Shown piece after piece: positions 32,375-45,500 of a stretch of 64,000 nt of DNA. The stretch's first letter is position 1, and the number at the start of each line of letters is the position of its first letter. The translations under genes were made by a program, and so were the position numbers. The stretch lies in the NCBI RefSeq assembly GCF_035046505.1, contig NC_089830.1, positions 20,075,561-20,139,560 of the forward strand, given 5' to 3'. The notes under the pieces were generated by a model. That model did no database searches, was not told the DNA's origin, and saw only the letters and a list, made by a program, of their open reading frames with translations. Source of the stretch: Tiliqua scincoides (taxonomy: Eukaryota; Chordata; Lepidosauria; Squamata; Scincidae).

Positions 32375-34714
32375 GTAAGTAGGAAATTCGCTGTCGTCCC
32401 AGGTCTGTAAATACACTGGCATAGGAATATCTGGTGATGGGTAACCAAGGATTCAGGCATGTGCCAAGAGAATAGTGGGCAGCAGGTTGGTCATCATGTA
32501 GCTGAGGAGCAGATCATAGTGGAAATGGAAAAGGTGCAAAAGAGAGTGACTAAGATGATTACTGGGCTGGGGCACCTTCCTTATGAGGAAAGGCTACGGC
32601 GTTTGGGCCTCTTCAGCCTAGAAAAGAGATGCCTGAGGGGGGACATGATTGAGACAGACAAAATTATGCAGGGGATGGACAGAGTGGCTAGGGAGATGCT
32701 CTTTACACTTTCACATAACACCAGAACCAGGGGGCATCCACTAAAATTGAGTGTTGGGAGAGTTAGAACAGACAAAAGAAAATATTTCTTTACTCAGCGT
32801 GTGGTCGGTCTGTGGAACTCCTTGCCACAGGATGTGGTGATGGCGTCTGGCCTGGACGCCTTTAAAAGGGGATTGGACAAGTTTCTGGAGGAAAAATCCA
32901 TTACGGGGTACAAGGCATGATGTGTATGTGCAACCTCCTGATTTTAGAAATGGGCTGTGTCAGAATGCCAGATGCAAGGGAGGGCACCAGGATGCAGGTC
33001 TCTTGTTATCTGGTGTGCTCCCTGGGGCATTTGGTGGGCCGCTGTGAGATCCAGGAAGCTGGACTAGATGGGCCTATGGCCTGATCCAGTGGGCCTGTTC
33101 TTATGTTCTTATGTAAGATGCTAGTGTCTCTGCTGAGATTGGCCATGATTCAGAACAAATGAAATATGCTTCAGGCTCCCTATGCATGCATTTATGTACA
33201 CACACACACACCCCACTATTTTCCTGCTTCTTTCACTCATTCCAGGCCTCCAGGCTGTAAGTCCCCTTGGCCGGGAGTTCATCACAGCCTTCATGCAGAA
33301 CTACAAGCTGGACTACTCTCATGCTCACTTCCAGCTCTTCGTCTCCAGCTACGCGCCCTCCACCAGTTTCACCGTCTCCATCTCCAAATCCCGATTCCGA
33401 CGGTCCTTCCTCCTTGCCCAGAGTCAGACAGTGGCAGTGAAGATTCCAGCTTTTGTGGAGATGGGTGGCACTGCAAGAGCCTGCTATGCCGTCGTGGTGC
33501 AAGCCAACCAGGACGTCACCGTGTTGGCCCTGAACTCCAAGGACAGGTCGACAGACACTACCATTGTCTTCCCTGTCCAGAGCCTAGGTACGGAGTACTA
33601 TGTCCTCACTCCAGCTGGAGAGGCACCGGAGACATATAAGGAGTTCTCCATCATTGCTTGGCGTGATCATGTTGCAGTAGAGATCCACCTCAAGGGTAGC
33701 GTGAGATTCCAGGAGCGCATCTACCCAGCAGGCAGCAAGCTGACTGTCTCCCTTTCACCCTTTGAAGCCATCCAATTCCAGAGCCGGCAAGATCTCTCCG
33801 GCACGTGCATCCGATCCCTGAAGCCAGTGGCGGTGCTGAGTGGACACAGCTGTGCCTACAAGAACACCAAGTGCAACCATGTGGTGGAACAGCTGCTGCC
33901 GGTCTCTAGCTGGGGCCAGGCCTTCTTTGTCCTCCCGCTCTCCTTCCAGAAGAAGTATGACCTTGCGTATATTGTCACCTCCCAGACCACCCTCCTCAAC
34001 TGTGTTTCTGGTGGAACTCATAAGAGCTACAACCTCAAAACCGGGCAGGTAATTCAGTTGGAGGTCACACATTCATCCCCCATCTACATCACAGCCAATG
34101 TTGGCATCCAGGTCTTCTTCTTCTGCACAGGGGGTGTCCACAATGGCGTGACCTTTGACCCCTTCTTCCTGAGCATACCAGACGTGTCCAGTTATTGCTC
34201 ATCCTACACTCTCAGGGACCAGGTGGGTTTTGAGAATTACGCACTCATTGTCGCCAAGACGGCCGCCGCCACTGGCATCACCATGGACAGGCGCTCATTG
34301 GGCAGAATCTCTTGGATGCAGATTCCGGGAACAGAGTACTCCTGGGGCGAGTACAACCTGGGTAAAGGAGACAGTGACCATTCCGTGGAGCACCCCAACA
34401 TCCCCTTTGGACTGCTGAGTTTTGGTGTTGCCTATGAGAATGGCTATGGTGCAGCTGCATTGTGCCGAAGTGGTGAGTGATGGGGGGGGTATGAAGGTGG
34501 GGGTCATCAGCATAGTAGATAGATAGAGACAGGAAGGCAATGTGGTGGAGTGTTGGACACAGACTGGGGAAATCTGGGAATGAATCCTTAGTTGATCTTG
34601 AAGCTGTCTGCATGACCTTGGGCAAATCAATCTCTTTTAGTCTATCTGTTGGTGTGAAGACAAAATTCAATCATCGTTTTGTACATTACCTTCAGTTCTT
34701 TGGATGAAGGGTGG

Positions 34715-34763
<49 letters not shown>

Positions 34764-36009
34764 GGTAAGTTTGTTTTGGTCCCTTTGTTTTGTGTTTGGG
34801 AGAATAGCAAGAGAGAGAGAGCGTGGAGAAGAGAGTGGTGGGCTAGAGAGTCAGAGGTGCTCTAGCCCTGCACTCTTCTGTCCTCCATACTTTCTTTTCT
34901 GCTCTATTTCCATCTTTCTTTCTAATTTGGGGGTGGGGAGGAGGCAGAGAAGTGGTGCTGGTTGCTGTACTGTCTTGGTAACACTGGGCCAACCCTGTTT
35001 CTACTGAAACATTCAGAGCGGCCAACAACCAATTGAAAAGATACAACCCGCTTAAAAATGTAGACTACCAACAATGAATTAATGATCAGTTACGCTGACA
35101 ACTTGCTTTTTCTCACTAGCCTCTCAACCAGCCCCCAAACCTTCCTGCAGTTCCATCCAGTGCCGAAAGAAGGAGACTTGCCAGATAAAGAATGGCCAAC
35201 CGGTGTGTGTGGCCCAGTCGAGGGCCATCTGCTGGGCCCTGGGTGACCCCCATTACCAGACTTTTGACAAACGGTACTACAACTTCATGGGCACCTGCAC
35301 CTACACCCTGGCCAAGACCTGTGGCCCAGACACGACCCTCCCGGCCTTCCACGTCACAGCCAAAAATGAGAACCGGGCCAGGCTGAGTGTGTCCTTCGTG
35401 GGATTTGTGACTGTCCAGGTCTATGGGAAGAACATAAGTATGGCCCGAAATGAGTATGGCTTTGTCAGGGTAAGGATCGGGTTTCTCTCCTGGGGTTGTA
35501 GCATGAACCTGTGCCCAGTGTGGACATGTAGAATTGATGATCCACCAAAGCAAACACAGCCTGCCCAGCAGCTTTGGCTGCCAGATGCTCGACCAACCTT
35601 CCCTTCCCATTTATGAAGTCCCAGGCAGGAAGCAAAAGCAGGCAGTTGACTAAGTCTCCAATGACCTACTAGTTATGGCTGTTAAGCTGTGGCTGGCTTG
35701 GAAATTTAGGCTTGATCTTGCCTAGAGTCCTGCAAGTCTTGTCCAGGAGGCTTACTAACATGGCTCTAGAGCAGCCATTTTCAATCGGTGTGCCGTAGCA
35801 CATTGGTGTGTTGCAAATGGTCCACAAGTGAACCACAGGAGTTTGGAGGAGGGATATTTATTAGTAGGGCCATTGGGGTGTGTGATCCCTCACCAGAAAC
35901 GCAGTGCGCCTTGTCAATTATAAAAAACAAACAAACCTGATGGCGACTTGAAAATCACCTGGTGATGGACAGCCTTTGTTCCTTACAATTCCTGGTTTGG
36001 AAAGGGGGT

Positions 36010-36067
<58 letters not shown>

Positions 36068-39000
36068 TTGTGGAGGAGAAAAGAATGGTGAGCAAGAGTG
36101 CCTTCTATTCTCCTATCTTTCACACTTCCTATTCAGCCTCTTTCTCCTCTTCCTTGGTTTGCTCCCAGCACCATGTCAAACCATAACAATTGCCGTCACC
36201 AGGTGAACAACCAGCGCTCCCGGCTCCCCATCTCCTTGACGGATGGGAAACTGCGGCTCTACCAGAGCGGGAATTCTGTCTTCCTTGAGACGGACTTCTC
36301 ACTGAAAGTCTCCTACAATTGGAGGAGCCGCCTGGAGGTCGAGATCTCAAGCAGCTTCTCGGAGAACGTTTGCGGCCTGTGCGGCAACTACAACGGTGAC
36401 CCCGCCGATGACTTTGCGACCCCGAAAGGCACCCTGGCCCCCAGCCCTGTAGAGCTTGGGCAGAGCTGGAAGGTGAAAGACGACGACCCTTTCTGCTGGG
36501 ATGACTGTCATGGAGGCTGCAAAAAGATCCCGTTGGAGGTGCTCGTTGGGTATAAGGTGGTGCCTTTCTGTGGCTGGATCAGCAAAAAGGAGGGGGGCCC
36601 ATTCAGCCGATGCCACTCTGTCATTGATCCAGAGATCTTTGTGGACAACTGCGCCTATGACCTCTATTTCTATGAGGGCCACAGGGAGACTCTGTGCCAA
36701 GCTTTGGCGAGCTACGCAGATGCCTGTCAGCGAGAAGGCGTCATCTTATCTGACTGGCGGATACTCACAGGCTGCCGTGAGTAGAACAAACGGGTTATGA
36801 CCCAATAGCTGCTATTCTGTTTTTATTACAGGTTTTCAACACCGTCAAAATAATGGCAATTTAATCCAAGCATCTATTTTATTATTTTTATAGTTATGTA
36901 TTTAGCCACATGAACCATTTGGTAAACCACTCTGTCTGAAAGCAGTGCATCAATATTCTTAACAGTAGTAAAGATATATATTTAATATGTAATATATTTC
37001 TTAAATGCAGGTTGCGTATCCCTTATCTCAGGGCTTTCCAAACTGTGGGCCACACCCTACTGGTGGGTTGCTAGCTCACGTGCGGTGGGTCACAACCTGG
37101 GCCTTCCCACCTGCCCTTGCTCCAGTTTGGCTCCAAATTGGAGCCATTCCAGAAAGTGAATTACTCACCAGGAGGGTGGGGAGGCCTCTTTGGGTCCTGT
37201 TAGTCTGGCGACCCACTCTGCAGGCCTCTGTGGGGCTCGGAATGGCCCACAGCAACCTTGGAAAGCCACTTCTGATTTTTGGAAAGCCAAGTTTGCTTCT
37301 GAAATCCAAAACTGACTTTCCCAGGCTTCTGCAGGCCATTCTTAGTCCTGCAGATCAGTAGAATAGGTTGTTGAACTGGTGCCTCCCCACCTTCCCAGTA
37401 AGCCATTCCCATGTCACAAACCACCACAGAGAGCACGCGGTGGGTCGCGGTGCCAAGAAGATTGGGACCTTTTGCCTTATAGGAAATTCCAAAATCCGAA
37501 ATGCTACAAAAATCCAAAACTTTTTGTCTGCTGTTTGTGTTTGCTGTTGTTTTAACAGCTGATAAAGGTATTCTAGTGATGCTACTGGGCTGAATGCATT
37601 TATTTTCCCCACTGTATTAATGGTACCTCATTTTTTTTTTTAGTTACTTATGTATGAATAAGACTTGGGTCCCATCCCCAAGACATCTCATTAGGCATAT
37701 GTAAATACTCCAAAATCCCCCCAAATCCAAAACGCTTCTGGTCCCAAGCATTTTGGATCAGGTGTACTCAATCTGGATATATTTATTAAGAATAAAATAT
37801 TATTATTAAAAATAAGCAGTATGAGCAGCGGTCAGAATAGTGTGAAACTGCTGTGAAAGTATATCTGCCGCCATGTACTTCCAGTCTCTCTGCTGGGAAC
37901 GATGCGTGAAAGCACCCTAAATGCAGGTCCTGATGAAGAAGTCAAGTATGAGCTGTGACAGTGCAACTGTTACCCTGCACATGTCTGATCTCGGAAGCTA
38001 AGCAGGGTCAGGCCTGGTTAGTACTTGGATGGGAGACCGCCTGGGAATACCAGGTGCTGTAGGCTTATGCCATGATCTGGGAAGCTAAGCAGGGTCAGGC
38101 CTGGTTAGTACTTGGATGGGAGACCGCCTGGGAATACCAGGTGCTGTAGGCTTATACCATAGTCTTTCGAGACTGAAGGTTGCCAACCAGTGCCGCGGTG
38201 ACCCTCTTGTTCCTTCGCTTTCAGCTCTACCCTGTCCTGAGAACAGTCAGTACCAGACCTGTGGCTCTGCGTGCCCTGCCACCTGCAACGACCAAGCGGT
38301 GCCCACAAACTGCTCCTCTTTACGTTGCGTTGAGACCTGCCAATGCAATGAGGGCTTTGTGTTGGATGCGGGAAAATGCATCCCCAAGAGTGCCTGCGGG
38401 TGCGTTTTCGAGGGTCGCCTCTTTGCGCCCAATGAGCAGTTCTGGGGAGACAGCGCGTGTACTAAACGCTGCACCTGTGACTCACAGAGCAAACAAGTGA
38501 CGTGCCAGGCGGCCAGCTGCAAGGCTGGGGAACAGTGCGCCGTGGAGAACGGGATCCGGAACTGCTATCCGGCTGGCTACTCCACCTGTTCTGCCACCGG
38601 TTACTCCCACTACCACACTTTTGACGGTCAGAGTTTCAACTTCCAGGGGACGTGCCTCTACAAGTTGGCCGGTTTAAATAAGAAGAGTCAGGACTTGGTC
38701 AATTTCCAGATCTTGGTCCAGAACTCACGCCAAGGTGGCTGGTCCATGTCCCTCAACAAGCTGATCAAGGTGCAAGTGTACGGTTTGGAGATCACCATCA
38801 GCTGGGCTTACCGGGGAAAGGTCATGGTGAGTCCAAGACAGCCTGCTTCTGGGAGACAGTGAGTTGTGGCCCAATAGCCTAGCAGCCCATGTGTGCATGT
38901 CAGAGCACATGCTCTCAACGAAGCTTGTACGTGTGGATGACTTTTGGGGAGGGGGACTTAGTTCAGAGGTAAAGCTCATGCCTTGTACGCAGAAAGTGTC

Positions 39001-39535
39001 AGATTCGATCCCTATGAAAGGCCTACACTGTTCCATTTGTGCCAGTGCAGAACCTCAGAACAGGTAAGGGCTTCTCTGAGCAGCACGGTGGCAGGGGTAG
39101 AGTGCAGAGCGGGCAGGGGGTGTCTGGATCGGACCCAGGAGGGGGGTGGAATGGCAACAGTGGCTCATACCTTATCCATCTCCCTTCCAGGGCCCGATCT
39201 GCTGACCCAGATCCACTCGGATTCGCATCCAGGCACATGTCCAAGTGGACCCGTTACGCAGGCTGGGGCTTACTCCAGGGCAAAGAGGACAAATGTCCCC
39301 TTGAGTGCTCCGGACTGAAAAATCCCCCCTATGGGATACAGCATAAGCTTTGCTGGCCCTGCAGCATTGGCATGGGGGAATTTAGGTAGAATTGGGCTGA
39401 CTTTTAGTAAAAGGCAGCTAATTATGTTTATCGGGTCTCTTAGTGGGCTTTGATCATTATTAGGCCAATGAAATGCAGGCTTCTGCAGAGCTGCTTCCAA
39501 TGAGGAACAAGCTGGAGATTGGAAATGAATGAGAT

Positions 39536-39573
<38 letters not shown>

Positions 39574-42500
39574 AAATCGCCTTCCCTCAGTGTCTCTTGG
39601 GAACATAAGAACAGCCCCACTGGCTCAGGCCATAGGCCCATCTAGTCCAGCTTCCTATATGTCACAGCGGCCCACCAAATGCCCCAAGGAGCACACCAGA
39701 TAACAAGAAGACCTGCAAGGCCTTCTGGGAATTGTAGTTAAGAACGTAAGAACAGCCCCACTGGATCAGGCCACAGGCCCATCTAGTCCAGCTTCCTGTA
39801 TCTCACAGCAGCCCACCAAATGCCCCAGGGAGCACACCAGATAACAAGAGACCTGCAAGGCCTCCTGGGAATTGTAGTTAAGAACATAAGAACAGCCCCA
39901 CTGGATCAGGCCACAGGCCCATCTAGTCCAGCTTCCTGTATCTCACAGCGGCCCACCAAATGCCCCAGGGAGCACACCAGATAACAAGAGACCTCATCCT
40001 GGTGCCCTCTCTTGTCATCCTGGTGCCCTCCCTTGAAGGTTTGCATTTCATTTTCTCCCTTTTTTTCTCCCCTTAGAATTAGCAGTTATAGGTACTATTG
40101 GAATTTAGGTTTTTTGTAGGAAAAAAAAGATTTTTCAAAGGAAGACATCAAAATATTGAATTTGGAGAGGGGATCATAAACAGTTGCCTTAAAAGTCACC
40201 GGACTGATGCTTTAAAATAAGTATCCAAGTTGGATTTCAAAAGCAATATATGCTCTAAATTTAAAGACAAAAATTTAATTTGAATTCATTTCATATGACG
40301 CAGTCAGATTTCATTCTTACAGGCTTCTCCTCTTCTGTTTCTGTTCCCAGGTGAATGGCTTGCTGACCCACCTGCCCTATAGAACGGGCCTGGAGCAAAT
40401 CTACATCTACCGAAAGGGCTGGAATACAGTTTTCCAAACTGATTTTGGCCTCATGGTTACCTTCGACTGGCAAAGCCATCTCACCGTCACTGTGCCGAAA
40501 ACCTACCAAGGGGCTCTTGAGGGTCTCTGTGGCAACTTCAATGGAGACAGCCGAGATGACTTGACCAATGGTGATGGTGACTCAGCAGCTTTGGGTCAGA
40601 GCTGGAGGGTGGCAGAGTCCCTGGGATGTGGGGAAACCAGCTTCAGGGAGTGTCCTGGGTTAGGAAACATTGCCCAGAGCCAACGAGGCAACAACCTAGA
40701 ATGTGGGCTCCTTGTGGACAAGAGCGGTCCCTTTAGGGAGTGCCACAGCAGAATTGACCCAGAGGTGTTTTTCATGGACTGTGTCTATGACTACTGCACA
40801 TTCAGTGGCCAGCGGGCTGTGCTGGGGCATGTCATCGCTGCTTACGCCTTGGCCTGTCAAGCCAGTTGGGTGACCATCTACATCTGGAGGATCCACATAT
40901 CCTGGAGTGAGTACGCGTTTGATTTTCTCCTCCTTGTGATAAAAAGAACACAGCTCGTCCTAGGACATGTCTACAATGAGATTCGGAAAAGATTTGGAAG
41001 TGTATTTAATTGTACAGGCTTCCCCCCTTATCTGTGTGCCCCGTAGCCACAGTTTCACTTATCTGCGGTTCACGAATTCCCCCCCCCATTGTGCAAATCA
41101 TTGTTACAAGTCATAGTAAGGGGAGGGCACAGGGACACAGATTGTGTCTGTTGTCTTGTGTACTCCTCCCTGGGACATTGGTGGGCCACTGTGAGATACA
41201 GGAAGCTGGACTAGATGGGACTTTGGCCTGATCCAGCAAGACTCTTTTATGTTCTTACGTTCTTAAATGACTTACCTGTCTCTGATTGCGGCCCTCCTGT
41301 CCCTGTCTCCTGTGTCTCACTGCCTCTGTGATGCTGCAAACGCTACCAGACAGCAGGGTGGAGGGCTGAAAACAATGCAACACTTAGCAGCGTGTTGTTT
41401 TGAGCCCTCCTACCCACTTCCTGTTAGTGCTGCCTGTTAGTATTTGCAGACACCACAAAGACAGCAAGACACAGGAGGGCTGCAAACAGAGACAGATATA
41501 TCATCTGCATGGTGATGGGGATTTGTGAACCGCTTCTTGTAGAGTTTGTTGCTAACCACAGTTTCTGGTACCTGCAGAAGCAGCTAGAACCTGTACCCCA
41601 TGCACATGTGGGAACGCCTGCTTACATGTGGGGAGATGTTCCAAATGTACTGCCTTCTGCTGCTGAGAGCACACACTGCGTATGATATCCTTGGTACATT
41701 CATCGCTAGGGCTGGCCCATCTCTGAGGCCACCTGAAATGTTTACGTTGAGTGGCCCTTTAGAGGGCTGTTGTAAGGACAAATCCCCGATGCATCTGTCT
41801 GATGCCCTCTCCAGCTTGCCTCTCCGCTAGGCGGCGTTTCAATCCTCTGCTCACTTGCAGAGAGCAAGTTGAAAGAGGATGGTAGCAGTGGCAGCTTCCT
41901 CCTCCGAGGTGTAACGGACTTTCTCAGAGGTGTAACGCATTGCCCCAGGGGCAGTGACATCACTGATATTGTGATGTCACTCTGGGTTCTCCTGGGAGAA
42001 GGAAATGCTTGTGGTGGTAGCTTCATGCCCCCTGTTTCTTGAGGGGGAGCATCCATAGAAGAAGGGTCATGAGGCCGATAGTGCCTCCTCTAGAACTAGG
42101 GCGGAGCCAGAGGGGCAGTCATGTGTCACCCTTGGCATGGCACCCAGGGCAGGTGCCCCTCATGCTCTGCCCTAGTTACACCTCTGCTCCTTCTCCCTCC
42201 GGAACTACAGAAGGAAGAACGAGAGACGGAAAAGGTGCCACAGCTCCAGATCTCTCTGCCAACTAGGTGTTTACAAGCCCCTTCATGACCCACATCGCTG
42301 AGTAAGCATCTGAGCCTAGAATTTCCTGGTTCAGGTCCAGCCCTTTTCCATTCAAAATCAGAGGGAAGGAAACTTTGTATACTGAGAGATTCTCCCCATG
42401 TGCTGTTCATGCTCCCAGCTTTTTGCTTGAGTGCATCTGCTGCTGGATAATCCCTCGCTGGCTGCTCCTGTGTGTTTAAACGACTGCAGGTCAAACACAG

Positions 42501-45500
42501 ATAACATTTGCAAGTGTCTTGTACCCAGGAGTGAGTTCTGAAACCACAAAAATTGACAGAGGGATCAGTGCTCGGTTTCCTACTTTGCAGTGCTTCAAAA
42601 GTGGGCGTGAACGAGGAAGCGTTTCAAGCCACACTGAAGTATGGAACGTGCATATCCTTCTCCTCTCGTTTCAGAGCCAGTCTGTCCCCAAAACAGTCAT
42701 TATGAACTCTGCGCCAGGGGGTGTCAACAGACCTGCGGCAGCCTCTTCTCACCCGTTCCCTGCTCGGCGCACTGCGCAGAGGGCTGCATCTGTGACGAAG
42801 GCTTTGTGTGGAGTGGTGACCGCTGCGTCCCCGTGTCTCAGTGCGGTTGCGTGTACCAGGAACGGTACTACTCAGCTGGCCAAACCTTTTACCCAGCCCA
42901 CAAGTGCAATGTGGAGTGCGTGTGCCAGGCTGGTGGAACTGTTTCATGCAAGGAAGTCTCCTGTGGCCCTAATGAGGAATGCAGGGTGGTGGGCGGCATT
43001 CAGAAATGCCACCCAGTTGGTTCAGCTACTTGCTCTGCTTCTGGTGACCCTCATTACATCTCCTTCGATGGAGTCCACTTCAACTTTCAGGGTACCTGTA
43101 CCTACATCCTTGCCAAGACCTCCTTCACCAACAAGGAGCATCTGGTTCCATTTACGGTCAGCCAGGAGAATGAAGCCTGGGGAAGTGGAAAAGTCTCGGT
43201 CACCAAGATGGTTTCCGTGGAGGTCTATGGCACCAAGCTGACCTTGGTGCAGAACAAGAGGGGTCTGGTCAAGGTAGGTAACGAATCAGGGCTACCCAGC
43301 AAATTTTTGCAAAAGTGAAGTTCAAAAACCATTCTCAGGGCTCCTCCCCTGAAAGAAGAAACCAGATAATGTTCAGGGGGTGTATGTAAGGAATGTCAAA
43401 TATCTTGGGGGTTTTTTACACACCGTGAAGGTTGGCCCTGAAATTTCACACAAAGTGAAACGAAAAGCAAATACAGATTCCTACAGTGGTGAGGAATGTT
43501 GGCAACCTTCAGTCTTGAAAGATTCTGGTATCACGCTCTGAAAGGTGGTTCTGGCACAGCGTCTAGTGTGGCTGAAAAGGCCGATTCAGGAGTGACAATC
43601 CCTTCCGCACTGGGAGCAAGTGCAGTCTGTTCCTGGTCTGTCTCCCTGGCTATGGGCCTTCCTTCTTTGCCTCTTAGCCTCAGACTGTTGGCAAAGTGTC
43701 TCTTCAAACTGGGAAAGGCCATGTTGCACAGCCTGCCTCCAAGCGGGCCGCTCAGAGGCCAGGGTTTCCCCACTTGTTGAGGTCCACTCCTAAGGCCTTC
43801 AGATCCCTCTTGCAGATGTCCTTGTATCACACGGGAGTGGTGAGGACCCATGTGAGAAGTTACAAGGGAAGCCAAATGAGATTCTCTGATTTTCTTAGGG
43901 GATTTTCTTATGCAAGTTTTCTTATTGGGAATGTCAACTGGGGTTGACTTTGACTTGCTGAGAGTTGAACCTGTGACTGTGGTAAGGACTGGAAGCAAAG
44001 GTACTTGAAGCTAGCTTTGTGACCATCAACCACCCAACATGCCCAAATTCATGCCCTGCACTCCCTCTCCTACCTGCAGGTGAATGGAATATTTCAGGCC
44101 CTCCCTATAGCTCTTTTTGATGGACATCTCAGAGCCTTCCAGCATGGGAATAAGGTCTTGATACAAACAAACTTTGGCCTTCTTGTGAGCTATGACCTGG
44201 TGTATCGTGTGAGGGTCACTGTCCCAGGCACCTATCAAAAGCAGATGTGTGGCCTATGTGGGAATTACAATGGCCGGAGGGACGATGAGTTCTTGCTTCC
44301 TGATGGCAAGGCAACTTCAGACGTCACTGCATTTGGGTCAGCCTGGAAGGTCCCGATCCCTGGGGCAGCTGGAGTTTGCTCAGATGGATGCTCTGGGAAC
44401 AACTGCCCAGTCTGCGAGGAGAGGAAGAAGGACATTTTCAAGCAGCACAACTACTGTGGGCTCCTCACCATAGCTGACGGTCCCTTCGGTGCTTGCCATG
44501 GCAAAGTGGATCCCGATGTGTATTTCGATGATTGTATCTATGACTTGTGCCTGGGCAATGGGGACAGTGAGGCCTTGTGCCAGAGTATCCAGAGCTATGT
44601 GTCTGCCTGTCAAGAGGCCGGGGTCTCTGTCCAGCCATGGAGGAGTGCATCCTTCTGCCGTGAGTACTGTGATGCTCAAGTCTAGGTCCGTGTGGTTGAA
44701 CAATTTTTATTTATAATTTAATGGGTGGGTGGATGGGTGCATGTGCACATAGATATTATATCAGTGGTTCCCAAACTGTGTGCTGCGGCACCCAAGGGCA
44801 CCATGGCATATTCACAGGGGCATGTCAGGATGTCCCCAGTGGCCTTTTCTTACCAGCTCTCCTATCTTATATCACACAAGACTGCACACAATTCAAGAAG
44901 GCGGCAACTGGGAGAGATGGTTGATGGCACCACATCAACAGGGCTCCATGATGGCTGAGGGTCGTGACTGCGGTAAAAGTTTGGGAACTGCTAGATTACG
45001 CCCTTGTAAAACAAAATTATGATGCAAAGAAGCTTCCCTTACTAAAATGAAAGGAGCATCTTACAAAACTAAAACAAAAAGCCATGATTTCTATGCGCAC
45101 AGATCTACCCACAAAGGCAGCCATTAAGTGCAACTAAAACGGAAGCATCTCACAGCAACCTTCTCCCCGAACCAAACACATAGTTGAAACGCCAAGTCCT
45201 CAGAGACCCCCAGAAGGAGGAAAGGGTGGAACCTCCAGCAGGCAGGCGTGCCAGAGTGTCAAGCCCACTCAATAGTTTGGTTATGACAATCTTACTTCCC
45301 AGTCCATAGTCAAAGTGATTCAGGTGTGGTTGTAGTGTTTCTCTGTGGTTCAACAACTGAATAAGGGATAGTAGCTCTAGATCTCTTGGCCTATCATTCC
45401 AGCCAACTTAGGACTGATTGATGGCAGTAGGAGGGGAGAATAGAGGGGCCCATGGCTTTCCCCCATCTTTCACCCTCATTTTCTGCACAGGTCTGCCCCC

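Noticed and set aside
32459-32920. A 153-residue open frame as a host gene
   Set aside because: It is a CR1 ORF2 C-terminus lying in an intron of the right gene.
40351-40906. Coding exon 6 as a pseudo-exon
   Set aside because: Three cysteines are lost, but the frame is open, both splice sites are good and phases match, so it is kept as a working exon.
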